This document shows positions 26,536 to 35,451 of a stretch of DNA of 64,000 nt, in pieces. Origin of the DNA: Saccharopolyspora sp. SCSIO 74807 (GTDB lineage Bacteria; Actinomycetota; Actinomycetes; Mycobacteriales; Pseudonocardiaceae); the NCBI RefSeq assembly GCF_037023755.1, contig NZ_CP146100.1, forward strand, positions 2,296,501-2,360,500, in the 5' to 3' direction. Under the pieces are notes generated by a model that was not told the DNA's origin, did not search any database, and saw nothing but the letters and a program-made list of their open reading frames with translations. Numbering within the stretch: position 1 is the stretch's first letter; every line of letters begins with the position of its first letter. A program made the position numbers and the translations under genes.

Positions 26536-26787
26536 GTGAAACCGAACATCCACCCCGACTACGGCCCGGTGGTCTACCAGGACCGCAACACCGGCAAGCA
26601 GTTCCTGATGCAGTCCACCGCCACCTCGGAGCACACCACCACCTGGGAGGACGGCGGCACCTACCCGCTGGTCGTCGTGGACGTCTCCGCGGACTCGCAC
26701 CCGTTCTGGACCGGCACCCAGCAGGTTCTGGACACCGAGGGACGTGTGGAGAAGTTCCGCCGCCGCTACGGCGGCCGAACCCGCTGA
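26536..26787 (+). CDS. rpmE2: 50S ribosomal protein L31 type B
   Basis: 83 residues from GTG 26536 after [26 protein letters not shown], then [20 protein letters not shown]. Lacks the CxxC and extra Cys of zinc-binding L31, so type B. Between mrf and L32 genes. Confidence 0.95.
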   Translation: MKPNIHPDYGPVVYQDRNTGKQFLMQSTATSEHTTTWEDGGTYPLVVVDVSADSHPFWTGTQQVLDTEGRVEKFRRRYGGRTR

Positions 26788-26797
26788 GGAGGAAGCG

Positions 26798-26950
26798 ATG
26801 GCGGTCCCCAAGCAGAAGAAGCCCCGCAGCAAGACCCGGCAGCGGCGTTCGCAGTGGAAGGCGAGCGCGCCCGAGCTGGTGCCGGTCGTCGTGGACGGCG
26901 AGCGCAAGCTCGTGCCGCGGCGCCTGGTGCGCTATTTCCAGCAGCGCTGA
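26798..26950 (+). CDS. rpmF: 50S ribosomal protein L32, zinc-independent form
   Basis: 50 residues from ATG 26798 after [27 protein letters not shown] is the L32 N-terminus; the usual C-terminal Cys pairs are absent and it ends [10 protein letters not shown]. Last gene of the mrf arm. Confidence 0.92.
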   Translation: MAVPKQKKPRSKTRQRRSQWKASAPELVPVVVDGERKLVPRRLVRYFQQR

Positions 26951-27093
26951 ACCCGCCTGCGGCCCCGCTCGTCACGGCTTTCCGGGCGAGCGGGGCCGCG
27001 TCCGGCAGGTCCAGCGCGGGATCGATCACATCGGGTCCGCGGTCGCGGCGTGCTTCTCAGCTCCCTCTCAGGGCTCCGAGGAACACTGTCGGT

Positions 27094-27789
27094 ATGCGCA
27101 TCCTCGTCGTCGACGACGACCGTGCCGTGCGCGAGTCCTTGCGCCGCTCGTTGCAGTTCAACGGGTACCAGGTGGAACTCGCCGCGGATGGTCAGCAGGC
27201 ACTCGACTGGTTGGCCGACCAGCGACCCGACGCGATGGTGCTGGACGTGATGATGCCGCGGCTGGACGGCCTGGAGGTCGCCCGCAGGCTGCGCAGCACC
27301 GGCGACGACCTGCCGATCCTGGTGCTCACCGCGCGCGACGCGGTCTCCGACCGGGTCGCCGGGCTGGACGCGGGCGCCGACGACTACCTGCCCAAGCCCT
27401 TCGCGCTGGAGGAACTGCTGGCGCGGGTGCGCGCGCTGCTGCGGCGCGCATCTCCGCCGGAGGCCGACGGCGGCGAAGGACCCGCCGCGCTGCACTTCGC
27501 CGACCTGGACCTCGATCCCGGCACCCGCGAAGTGCGCCGCGGCGACCGGCCGATCAGCCTCACCCGCACCGAGTTCGCGCTGCTGGAACTGCTCATGGCG
27601 CACCCCAAGCAGGTGCTCACCCGCAGTCGGCTGCTGGAGGACGTGTGGGGCTACGACTTCCCGACCTCCGGCAACGCGCTGGAGGTCTACGTCGGATACT
27701 TGCGCCGCAAGACCGAAGCCGAAGGTGAACCCCGCTTGATCCACACCGTGCGGGGCGTCGGTTACGTGCTGCGCGAGACCCCGCCGTGA
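27094..27789 (+). CDS. mprA: OmpR-family response regulator, MprA-like
   Basis: 231 residues from ATG 27094. Receiver: [12 protein letters not shown], phospho-acceptor in [13 protein letters not shown] (Asp about 47), ILTARD, KPF. Winged helix: [20 protein letters not shown] and [11 protein letters not shown]. Followed by a histidine kinase overlapping by 4 nt and further right by pepD, moaB and mscL, the order of Rv0981-Rv0985c in M. tuberculosis, so this is the envelope-stress regulator MprA by synteny. Confidence 0.9.
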   Translation: MRILVVDDDRAVRESLRRSLQFNGYQVELAADGQQALDWLADQRPDAMVLDVMMPRLDGLEVARRLRSTGDDLPILVLTARDAVSDRVAGLDAGADDYLPKPFALEELLARVRALLRRASPPEADGGEGPAALHFADLDLDPGTREVRRGDRPISLTRTEFALLELLMAHPKQVLTRSRLLEDVWGYDFPTSGNALEVYVGYLRRKTEAEGEPRLIHTVRGVGYVLRETPP

Positions 27790-29192
27790 CCGCGCCCGAA
27801 CCACCGCCCGAGGAGGGCGACGCCCAGCCCAAAGGTGGCTCGCTGCAAGGCGTTTCGCTGCGCAACCGGGTCACGCTGCTCGCCGCGCTGTGCGTGGCCG
27901 GAGCGGTCGCGCTGGTGTCGCTCGGCGCCTTCTACACGGTGCGGGACAGCCTGTACGAGCAGCTCGACGACAACCTGACCCGCCGTGCCGCGGAAGCCGC
28001 CGCCGGGCCGCTGATCAGCGCCCCCGGGATGCAGAGCGTGCCGCTGGCGTTCTACTCCGCGGCGAACCTGCAGATCAGCCTGCTCGCGCCGAACGGCTCG
28101 GACATCGCGCCGGGCAAACGCCCGCCGACCGGCGTGCTGGAGCTGGCCGTCGCGCAGGACAAGCTGCCCCGCTCGGTCCGCACCGACGAGGGCAGCAACA
28201 GCCGCGTCGTGGCGGTGCCCGCGGACAACGGCGCGCTGGTGATGTCGCAGTCGCTGGTTTCGACGAAGGCGACGCTGGCGCAGCTGAGCCTGGTGCTGGT
28301 GGTGATCAGCGGTGCGGGCATCCTGCTCGCCGCCGCGGCGGGAACGGCGGTGGCCAGCGCCGGGCTGCGGCCGGTGCAGCGGCTCACCGCGGCCACGGAG
28401 CGGGTGGCGCTGACCGGTGATCTGCGGCCGATCCCGGTGTCCGGGGACGACGAGCTGGCCCGGCTGACCATTTCGTTCAACGGGATGCTCGGCGCCCTCG
28501 CCGAATCGCAGGAGCGCCAGCGCAGGCTCGTCGCCGACGCCGGGCACGAGCTGCGCACCCCGCTGACCTCGCTGCGCACCAACCTCGAACTGCTCATGGC
28601 CGCCGCCCAGCCGGGCGCGCCAACGTTGTCCGAGGAGGACCGCGAGGAGATGTTCGCCGACGTGCGCGGCCAGATCACCGAGCTGTCCGCGCTGGTCGGC
28701 GACCTGGTGGAGCTGGCGCGGGAGGACGCTCCGCAGGCGGTGCACGAGCCGGTCGAGCTGGTCGACGTGGTGGAACGGGCGCTGAGCCGGGCGCGGCGGC
28801 GCGCGGGCTCGGTGGAGTTCGACGTGCGGCTGCAGCCGTGGACCTTGCCGGGCGATGCCACCGCCCTGGAACGCGCGGTGCTGAACTTGCTGGACAACGC
28901 CGCGAAGTGGAGCCAGGACGGCGGACGGGTGCGGGTCGAGCTGCATCCGGACGGGCAGGGCTCTGCGGCGCTGGAGGTCGCCGACAGCGGGCCGGGCATC
29001 GCCGAGGGCGACCGGCCGCACGTCTTCGAGCGGTTCTACCGCTCGTCGCACGCGCGCACGCTGCCCGGTTCCGGGCTCGGGCTCTCGATCGTCAAGCAGG
29101 TCGCCGAGCGGCACGGCGGCAGCGTGTGGGCCGGGCCCGCGCCGGAAGGCGGCGCGCTGTTGCGGATGATGTTGCCCGGTGGGCTCGGCTGA
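27786..29192 (+). CDS. mprB: sensor histidine kinase, MprB-like
   Basis: 468 residues, GTG 27786 overlapping the mprA stop. TM1 about 31-52, extracytoplasmic loop to about 165, TM2 about 168-192, HAMP, then H-box [18 protein letters not shown] (phospho-His about 256), N-box [12 protein letters not shown]1 [10 protein letters not shown] and G2 [18 protein letters not shown]. Senses envelope stress together with the DnaK/PepD circuit in mycobacteria; ligand unproven here. Confidence 0.9.
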   Translation: MTAPEPPPEEGDAQPKGGSLQGVSLRNRVTLLAALCVAGAVALVSLGAFYTVRDSLYEQLDDNLTRRAAEAAAGPLISAPGMQSVPLAFYSAANLQISLLAPNGSDIAPGKRPPTGVLELAVAQDKLPRSVRTDEGSNSRVVAVPADNGALVMSQSLVSTKATLAQLSLVLVVISGAGILLAAAAGTAVASAGLRPVQRLTAATERVALTGDLRPIPVSGDDELARLTISFNGMLGALAESQERQRRLVADAGHELRTPLTSLRTNLELLMAAAQPGAPTLSEEDREEMFADVRGQITELSALVGDLVELAREDAPQAVHEPVELVDVVERALSRARRRAGSVEFDVRLQPWTLPGDATALERAVLNLLDNAAKWSQDGGRVRVELHPDGQGSAALEVADSGPGIAEGDRPHVFERFYRSSHARTLPGSGLGLSIVKQVAERHGGSVWAGPAPEGGALLRMMLPGGLG

Positions 29193-29207
29193 CCGAGCGG
29201 TTGCCCG

Positions 29208-29281
29208 GTTCGGCCGATAATCCAACAGCACCGAACACGGTTGGTGATCAGTTCGGCCGAACACCCGGATTTTTCGTTCGG
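29208..29281. promoter_or_regulatory. cluster of GTTCGG/CCGAAC half sites upstream of deoR
   Basis: Five half sites within 74 bp: GTTCGG at 29208-29213, CCGAAC at 29231-29236, the perfect 12-bp palindrome GTTCGGCCGAAC at 29251-29262, and GTTCGG at 29276-29281. This is a plausible operator array for the DeoR-type regulator just downstream. The first copy could also be part of an mprB terminator. Confidence 0.4.
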
Positions 29282-29315
29282 GTAGTTGCGGGTAGTGTTG
29301 TTTCGTGTTGACTTG

Positions 29316-30380
29316 ATGGACTCAAGCTCACTGCTCAGGACACAGCGCCCGGTTCCTGCCGGGCCGGATGGGACGGGTGGAGTGCTCGCGCGGCAACGCC
29401 AGGAAGTGATCCTCGACGAAGTGCGCCGCACCGGCGCCGTGCAGGTCAGCGAACTCGTGCTGCGGCTCGGCGTGTCGGACATGACCATCCGGCGGGACCT
29501 GGACGCGCTGGCCAGGCAGGGCCTGGTGGAGAAGGTCTACGGCGGCGCTACCTCCACGCTGGGGCGCAGCACCGACGAACCCGGCTTCGAAGCCAAATCG
29601 GTGCGCCAGCTCGCCGAGAAGGAAGCCATCGCGGCCGTCGCGGCAGGCATGGTCCGGCCCGGCACCGCGATCGGGCTGTCCGCGGGCACCACCACGTGGA
29701 CGCTGGCCAGGCACCTGGACGACATCCCGGACCTGACCGTGGTGACGAACTCGGTGCGGGTCGCCGACGTGCTCCAGCAGCGCGGCCGGGCCGACCGGAC
29801 CGTGGTGCTCACCGGCGGCGTGCGCACTCCTTCGGACGCGCTGGTCGGCCCGGTCGCGGTGCAGGCGCTGCGCTCGCTGCACCTGGACCTGGTGTTCCTC
29901 GGCGTGCACGGCATGGCGCCGCGGGCCGGCTTCACCACGCCGAACCTGAACGAGAGCGAGGCGAACCGGGCGCTGGCCGAGGCGGCCAGCCGGCTGGTCG
30001 TGGTCGCCGATCACGCCAAGTGGTCGACCGTGGGCATCTCCACGATCGTCGACTTCGCCGAGGTCGACGTGCTGATCAGCGACGACGGCCTGCCCGCGGA
30101 CGCCAGGCAGGTGCTGTCCGAGCAGGTGCACGAGCTGGTGATCGCCGAACCCGCGGCCGGGCTCAAGGCCGATCAGCACGCCGGGGCCGGTGCGGGTGAG
30201 TCCTCGTCTGCGGGGTCCGGGCCAGCGGAATCCGGCGCAGCGGAATCCGGCTCAGCAGAACCCGGTTCGTCGGATTCCATCCCGGCTGATGCAGGCAGAG
30301 CCGATTCAGTCCCGGCCGATTCCGGCTCGGCCGGTGCGAGCCCGGCTGGCCCCGGCACCGAACAGGAGGTCGCGCGGTGA
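29316..30380 (+). CDS. DeoR/GlpR-family repressor with low-complexity tail
   Basis: 354 residues from ATG 29316; no clear ribosome site, so a GTG at 29380 or a leaderless start remain options. HTH about 25-75 (ARQRQEVILDEVRRTGAVQV, VSDMTIRRDLDALARQGLVE), then the DeoR sensor domain with IGLSAGTTTWTLARHL (sugar-phosphate loop), VVTNSVRVADVL, LTGGVRTPSDALVGP and VVVADHAKWS. Ends with ~65 residues of Ser/Ala/Gly/Pro/Glu repeats not found in typical members. Overlaps galT by 4 nt, so likely controls galactose use through a sugar phosphate signal. Confidence 0.85.
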   Translation: MDSSSLLRTQRPVPAGPDGTGGVLARQRQEVILDEVRRTGAVQVSELVLRLGVSDMTIRRDLDALARQGLVEKVYGGATSTLGRSTDEPGFEAKSVRQLAEKEAIAAVAAGMVRPGTAIGLSAGTTTWTLARHLDDIPDLTVVTNSVRVADVLQQRGRADRTVVLTGGVRTPSDALVGPVAVQALRSLHLDLVFLGVHGMAPRAGFTTPNLNESEANRALAEAASRLVVVADHAKWSTVGISTIVDFAEVDVLISDDGLPADARQVLSEQVHELVIAEPAAGLKADQHAGAGAGESSSAGSGPAESGAAESGSAEPGSSDSIPADAGRADSVPADSGSAGASPAGPGTEQEVAR

Positions 30381-31453
30381 AGCGCACGCTTCGGCACCTG
30401 GCCGACGGCAGGGAGATCATCTACTTCGACTCCGACGAGGCGCCGCCCCGCGCGGCCGAGGACACCCGCGAGCTGCCACCGCGCCCGCCGGTTTCGGAGA
30501 TGCGCCGCGACCCGCTCACCGGCGAGTGGGTCTCGATGGCCGCGCACCGGCAGAGCCGCACCTACAAGCCGCCGGCCGACCAGTGCCCGCTGTGCCCGAG
30601 CGCGCCGGGCCGCGCGACCGAGATCCCGGAGTCCGACTACGGCGTCGCGGTCTTCGAGAACCAGTTCCCCTCGTTCGCCGCCGCACCCGCCGACACGTCC
30701 GAAGTGCCGGAGATGCCGATGGTGCCCACCGGATCGGCGCGCGGGCGCTGCGAGGTCGTGTGCTTCACCTCCGATCACCACACCTCGTTCGGCCAGCTCA
30801 CGCCCGCGCAGGTGCGCACCGTGGTGGAGGCGTGGGCGGACCGCACGGCCGAACTGTCCGCGGTGCCCGGCGTCGAGCAGGTGTTCTGCTTCGAGAACCG
30901 GGGCGAAGAGATCGGCGTGACGCTGCACCACCCGCACGGCCAGATCTACGGCTACCCGTTCGTCACGCCGAAGACGGACCGGATGTTGCGCGTCGCCGAG
31001 CAGTACCGAGCCGAGCACGGCAGGCCGCTGCTCGGCGATGTGCTGGCCGGTGAGCGCGCTTCCGGGCGGCGCGTGCTGGTCGACTCCGAGCACTGGACCG
31101 CGTTCGTGCCCGCCGCGGCGCGCTGGCCGGTGGAGGTGCACGTCGTGCCCCGGCGGCAGGTGCCCGACCTGGTGGCCCTGACCGATGCCGAGCGGGACGA
31201 CTTCGCGGTGACCTACCTCGAATTGCTGCGTCGGCTGGACGGCCTCTACGACCGGCCGCTGCCGTACATCGCCGCCTGGCACCAGGCGCCGGTCCGCACC
31301 GGGCGGGACCTGTCGTGGCTGCACCTGGAGGTGTTCTCGGTGCTGCGGTCCGCGGACAAGCTCAAGTACCTCGCCGGGTCGGAGTCCGGAATGGCGGTGT
31401 GGATCAACGACGTGACTCCGGAGCAGATCGCCGACCGGCTCAAGGCGATCTGA
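30377..31453 (+). CDS. galT: galactose-1-phosphate uridylyltransferase
   Basis: 358 residues, GTG 30377 overlapping the deoR stop. HIT-superfamily active site HHPHGQIYGYPF (nucleophilic His near 190) and zinc-site Cys pair QCPLCPS (about 71). RRDPLTGEWVSMAAHR at the N-terminus and RTGRDLSWLHLEVFS at the C-terminus are GalT hallmarks. Exchanges UMP between UDP-glucose and galactose-1-phosphate (Leloir pathway). galK and galE are not adjacent. Confidence 0.92.
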   Translation: MKRTLRHLADGREIIYFDSDEAPPRAAEDTRELPPRPPVSEMRRDPLTGEWVSMAAHRQSRTYKPPADQCPLCPSAPGRATEIPESDYGVAVFENQFPSFAAAPADTSEVPEMPMVPTGSARGRCEVVCFTSDHHTSFGQLTPAQVRTVVEAWADRTAELSAVPGVEQVFCFENRGEEIGVTLHHPHGQIYGYPFVTPKTDRMLRVAEQYRAEHGRPLLGDVLAGERASGRRVLVDSEHWTAFVPAAARWPVEVHVVPRRQVPDLVALTDAERDDFAVTYLELLRRLDGLYDRPLPYIAAWHQAPVRTGRDLSWLHLEVFSVLRSADKLKYLAGSESGMAVWINDVTPEQIADRLKAI

Positions 31454-31620
31454 GCGCCTCCTGCCGCGCCGCCCGCCGAGTCGACTGCTGCGTCGATACG
31501 CTGCGTGAACTGCCTCGTTCCCGACTGGGCGGATGAGCTTGCGCATCGTGTTGAATTTCCGTTGCTCGTCCACAGGGGGGTCTCAGGTGCCTCTCAGCTC
31601 GATGCCCCAAAGTGGGAAAC

Positions 31621-33297
31621 ATGAGCGACACGCCCCAGCGCGGTTCGGGCGAGCAACCCGAGGAGCCGCAGCAGCAGGCAGCAGGCGAAACGGACGCGCC
31701 GAAAGCCTCCGCCGACACTCCGCCGGCGGGGTTTTCCGAGCAGCACACCACGCAGTCGCAGACCTCGGCCGGTGACGCCTACGGCGCAACCGGTGGCGAG
31801 CAGAGCGGGCGGTCCGGCACCGGTGCGCAGGGCCAGCAGTACGGGGCGGCCCAGCAGGGAACCGGGCGGCCGGACAGGCCCGATGCGGGCCAGGCCGGCA
31901 CCGATCAGATCGGTACGGGGCCGTACGGCACCGAGCAGTACGGGGGCGGGCCGTACGGCGCCGGGCAGCACGGCGTCGGCCAAGCCGGAACCGGGGAATA
32001 CGGCGCCGGCCAGTCCGGCATCGGGCAGTACGGCACCGTCCAGTACCCGCAGTACCCCGGAACTCAATCTGGCGCCGCTGCTTACGGCGCGCAGGAACCG
32101 GGTATCGGCGGCGCTCCCAGTGGGCACTACCCGTATATGGGGACACCGCCGAACCAAGGTTGGCAGCAGCAACCGCACCCGCCGATGGGTGCGGTTCCGG
32201 TGCAGCAGGAACGCCGCAGGCGGCGGGGCTCGACGGTCGGGGTGGCGCTCGGCGGCGCCCTGCTCATCGGCCTGCTCGGTGGTGGCATCGGCGGGTACGT
32301 CGGCTACCACTTCGGCAGCAACAACGGCTCTTCCGCGGTCACGAGCCTCGAGCAGCAGCCACCGGCGCGCAGCGCCAGCAACGCCCCGCAGGGCTCCGTG
32401 CAAGGCGTGGCGCAGAAGGTCCTGCCGAGCGTTGTGCAGCTGCAGATCCAGAGCGCCGAAGGATCCGGTGAGGGCTCGGGCATCGTGCTCAGCCCGGACG
32501 GCTACATCCTCACCAACTCGCACGTCGCGCAAAGCGCCCAGCAAGGACGGCTGACCGCGGTGTTCAGCGACAGCCGAACCGCGTCGGTGCGGGTCATCGG
32601 CTCGGACCCGAGTTCGGACCTGGCGGTGGTGAAGGCGGACATCAACGGCTTGCAGCCTGCCGATCTCGGCCGTTCCGACGATCTGCCGGTCGGCGCTCCG
32701 GTGGTGGCCATCGGCTCGCCGTTCGGCCTTTCCGGAACCGTGACCAGCGGCATCATCAGCGCCAAGAACCGGGCCGTGCGCGCGGGCGGGCAGAGCGGTG
32801 ACCAGTCGAGCGTGCTCAACGCGCTGCAGACCGACGCCGCGATCAACCCGGGCAACTCGGGCGGGCCGCTGGTCGACATGGACGGGCGCGTCGTGGGCAT
32901 CAACTCGGCGATCTACAGCCCCGGGTCCAGCCAGGAGCAGGGCGGCTCGGTCGGTCTCGGCTTCGCCATCCCGATCGATCACGCCAAGCGCATCGCGACC
33001 GAGCTGAAGAACACCGGCTCGGCCACGCACACCACGCTCGGCGTCGGCATCGTCTCGGCGAACCAGCCCGGAGCCCTGGTGCGCACCGTCGCCCCGGGCG
33101 GAGCCGCGCAGCGAGCCGGTGTCCAGCCGGGCCAGCTGATCACCAAGTTCGACGGCCGCACCATCGAGGACGCCGACTCGCTGATCGCCGCGGTGCGCTC
33201 GCACACGCCCGGCCAGAAGGTCCCGATGACCACGGTCTCCCCGAACGGCGGCGGTGAGCAGACCGTGGAGGTCGTGCTCACCGGCGAGAAGCGCTGA
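31621..33297 (+). CDS. pepD: membrane-anchored HtrA/DegP-like serine protease (PepD)
   Basis: 558 residues from ATG 31621 (GTG 31612 in frame). The first ~195 residues are cytoplasmic, disordered, Gly/Gln/Tyr-rich (units such as GTGPYGTEQYGGG). One TM at about 205-228. Trypsin-like protease: His in YILTNSHVAQ, Asp in SSDLAVVKAD, Ser in NPGNSGGPLVDMDG. PDZ domain at the C-terminus (VAPGGAAQRAGVQPGQLI). Ortholog of mycobacterial PepD, which degrades misfolded envelope proteins and tunes the MprAB response. In this genome deoR-galT lies between it and mprB. Confidence 0.9.
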   Translation: MSDTPQRGSGEQPEEPQQQAAGETDAPKASADTPPAGFSEQHTTQSQTSAGDAYGATGGEQSGRSGTGAQGQQYGAAQQGTGRPDRPDAGQAGTDQIGTGPYGTEQYGGGPYGAGQHGVGQAGTGEYGAGQSGIGQYGTVQYPQYPGTQSGAAAYGAQEPGIGGAPSGHYPYMGTPPNQGWQQQPHPPMGAVPVQQERRRRRGSTVGVALGGALLIGLLGGGIGGYVGYHFGSNNGSSAVTSLEQQPPARSASNAPQGSVQGVAQKVLPSVVQLQIQSAEGSGEGSGIVLSPDGYILTNSHVAQSAQQGRLTAVFSDSRTASVRVIGSDPSSDLAVVKADINGLQPADLGRSDDLPVGAPVVAIGSPFGLSGTVTSGIISAKNRAVRAGGQSGDQSSVLNALQTDAAINPGNSGGPLVDMDGRVVGINSAIYSPGSSQEQGGSVGLGFAIPIDHAKRIATELKNTGSATHTTLGVGIVSANQPGALVRTVAPGGAAQRAGVQPGQLITKFDGRTIEDADSLIAAVRSHTPGQKVPMTTVSPNGGGEQTVEVVLTGEKR

Positions 33298-33378
33298 CGC
33301 GAACCGGCCCGGCCACCAGCCGCGGCCGCCCCGACCCGTGCCCCCACCGGGGCAGGTTGAACAAGGAGGACCCGTCCG

Positions 33379-33987
33379 ATGTCCGAACGCAACGGCACCG
33401 TTCTGCCCGGCGACCGGATACGCCTGGTCGAACCCGAAGGGTCACTCGATCTCAACGACGAATTCCTTGCCACTACGGTGAACGACATGGAACGCAGCGC
33501 GCAGCGGCTGGGACGCGCCCTGGTGGTCGTGGTGGACGACCGGGTCGCGCGGGGCGAGCAGGAGGACAGCATCGGTCTGCTGGTGACCGAACTGCTGGAG
33601 GAGGCCGGATTCATCGTGGACGGCAGCGTCGCGGTGGCCGGTGAGACGGTGGACATCCGAAACGCGCTGAACACCGCGGTGATCGGCGGGGTGGACGTGG
33701 TGATCACGGTCGGCGGCACCGGAGTGTCGCCGCGGGACGTGACACCGGATGCGACTTCCGGGGTGCTGGACATGCCGGTGCCGGGCATCGCCGAGGCGCT
33801 GCGGGCATCCGGGCTGGCGGCCGGGGCGGTCGACGCCGGGGTGTCCCGCGGGTTGGCCGGGGTTTCCGGCAGCACGCTGGTGGTCAACTTGGCCGGTTCG
33901 CGGGCCGCGGTCCGCGACGGGATGGCGACGCTGTCCCCGCTGGTCACGCACGTGATCGAGCAGCTGTCCGGACTCGAATCGGCCTGA
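33379..33987 (+). CDS. moaB: MogA/MoaB-family molybdopterin adenylyltransferase-like protein
   Basis: 202 residues, ATG 33379 with AGGAGG upstream. About 40 extra N-terminal residues, then VVVVDDRVARGEQEDSIGLL, VITVGGTGVSPRDVTPDA (the GGTG/Asp motif of MogA/MoaB) and GSTLVVNLAGSRAAV. Adenylates molybdopterin in Moco synthesis in active members. Synteny matches moaB2 next to pepD. Confidence 0.9.
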   Translation: MSERNGTVLPGDRIRLVEPEGSLDLNDEFLATTVNDMERSAQRLGRALVVVVDDRVARGEQEDSIGLLVTELLEEAGFIVDGSVAVAGETVDIRNALNTAVIGGVDVVITVGGTGVSPRDVTPDATSGVLDMPVPGIAEALRASGLAAGAVDAGVSRGLAGVSGSTLVVNLAGSRAAVRDGMATLSPLVTHVIEQLSGLESA

Positions 33988-34018
33988 TCCCCGCCCGCGG
34001 TGGGCGGGACGTACAAAA

Positions 34019-34050
34019 CGGTGGCGGCACCCGCTCGGGTGCCGCCACCG
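34019..34050. terminator. bidirectional intrinsic terminator between moaB and the antitoxin-like gene
   Basis: Perfect 14-bp stem CGGTGGCGGCACCC/GGGTGCCGCCACCG with loop GCTC. On the minus strand it is followed by TTTTG, on the plus strand by less U-rich sequence. It serves the convergent genes moaB and 34074-34370. Confidence 0.85.
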
Positions 34051-34073
34051 TGCTGTTCGCGGTCGGTTCCGGC

Positions 34074-34370
34074 TCAGCTGCCGGAGGGCTTGTCCGGCCC
34101 GGAAGGCTTGTCAGGGCCGGAGCCGGATTCGCCGGACGACTTGCCGTCCTGCCCGTCCGGCTTGGCCTGCCCGTCCCGCTTGAGCATGCCCTCGACCTTG
34201 CCGCTGACGTTCTCGATCTGGTCGTGGTACTTGCCGCCGGTAGCCTTGTCCACGCTCGACTTGGCGGCGTCCAGCCCCTTGGCGGCGTTCGGCCCGGCCT
34301 TCTCGGCGAACTCGCCTGCTTTGCCCTTGGCCTGGTTGGCCAGGTCCTTGGCCTTGTCCACGAAACTCAT
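34074..34370 (-). CDS. MT0933-type antitoxin-like / CsbD-like small protein
   Basis: 98 residues from ATG 34370, GGAGG 7 nt upstream. MSFVDKAKDLANQAKGKAGE then AGPNAAKGLDAAKSSVDKAT, an amphipathic helix rich in Lys and Ala typical of Rv0909/MT0933-like antitoxins and CsbD-like stress proteins. C-terminal tail of Ser/Gly/Pro/Asp with a repeated SGPDKP. No toxin gene of the known type next to it, so the antitoxin label is by family only. Confidence 0.7.
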   Translation of the reverse strand: MSFVDKAKDLANQAKGKAGEFAEKAGPNAAKGLDAAKSSVDKATGGKYHDQIENVSGKVEGMLKRDGQAKPDGQDGKSSGESGSGPDKPSGPDKPSGS

Positions 34371-34562
34371 CGGCTGCCTCCGCTTCGACGCTGCCCGGCC
34401 GGTGGTAGCAGGTGCCGCGAGCCGGTGCTCGTCGCGGCCCGGCGTGTCCGTGCCGTCACCGGGTGTTTCCCGATATTCCCATGGTGACATCGTGATCTTG
34501 GCGGAGGAAGCGACCCGCCTCCCGGCGCTTCCGCGGTCGCCGCGATGGGGGACGATGGTGGC

Positions 34563-34730
34563 GTGACCGACGACGAACGGCGGCGTCAGCGGCGACTCGC
34601 GGAGATCTTCGGCGAGGTGCTGCCGGAGACGACCTCCGACGAGCAGAGCGCCTCCGAGTCCGGCGCGGACGCCGCGCGGGACTCCGACCGCTGGTACGCG
34701 GAGAACCGCCCACCCCACCACGGCGGCTGA
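34563..34730 (+). CDS. conserved small hypothetical protein
   Basis: 55 residues from GTG 34563 (ATG 34545 six codons upstream is also in frame). RRQRRLAEIFGEVLPETTSD and the end WYAENRPPHHGG form a pattern I recall in small conserved proteins of Pseudonocardiales. No known function. Divergent from the antitoxin-like gene. Confidence 0.65.
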   Translation: MTDDERRRQRRLAEIFGEVLPETTSDEQSASESGADAARDSDRWYAENRPPHHGG

Positions 34731-34851
34731 GCTACCCGCGTACGGCCGACGCGCCGCGTGCCGCCCGCATCGGGCCGAAGGCCGTCGACCACGCCGCGGT
34801 GCTGCACGCCGAGGCTGCCGGACGCCGTCCGCGCCCACTCGAATCGCAGCC

Positions 34852-35361
34852 TCAGTTCTTGCTGCCGTTCCCGTTCGAGCTCTTGGAGGCCGAAGCGGAC
34901 GTGCTCGCGGTCGCCGCCTCGCCGTCGCCGCCCTTGGTCGTCTCGTCGTCCGCCAGCCCCTTGATGGCAGGCAGGCCCTGCTCCTTGCGCAGCAGGTCCC
35001 GGATCTCCAGCAGGAGCTCCGCCTCGGTCGGGTCGACCGACTCCTCCGTGCCCTTCTTGCGCCGCTCCTGGATCTTCTGCATCGGCAGCACGAACAGGAA
35101 GTAGACCACCGCGGCGGTGATCAGGAAGGTGATCACCGCGTTGATCACGAGCGAGAAGTCGATCTTCGACGACTCGTTGCCCTTGACCAGCTGGATCGTC
35201 AGGCCGTCCACCTGGGCACCGCCCGCGGAGGCGATCACCGGCCGGATGATGCTGTTCGTGACCGCGGTGACCAGTGCCGTGAAGGCACTGCCGACGACGA
35301 CCGCCACCGCGAGGTCGATGACGTTGCCCCGCATGAGGAAGTCCTTGAAGCCCTTGAGCAC
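34852..35361 (-). CDS. mscL: large-conductance mechanosensitive channel
   Basis: 169 residues. MLKGFKDFLMRGNVIDLAVA start, TM1 VVVGSAFTALVTAVTNSII, a periplasmic loop, TM2 INAVITFLITAAVVYFLFVL, and the C-terminal bundle with LLLEIRDLLRKEQ. The tail is longer than usual and Ser/Gly/Lys-rich. Releases osmolytes on hypo-osmotic shock. Position fits the mprAB-pepD-moaB-mscL order. Confidence 0.95.
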   Translation of the reverse strand: MLKGFKDFLMRGNVIDLAVAVVVGSAFTALVTAVTNSIIRPVIASAGGAQVDGLTIQLVKGNESSKIDFSLVINAVITFLITAAVVYFLFVLPMQKIQERRKKGTEESVDPTEAELLLEIRDLLRKEQGLPAIKGLADDETTKGGDGEAATASTSASASKSSNGNGSKN

Positions 35362-35451
35362 GGCACGCTCCTTCTTCGATCGAGATGCCCGGGGCCGTCC
35401 CGGGCCGGTAGGCGCGGCGGAAGCCGTCCGTCCGCTCGGCCCTACGTCTGC

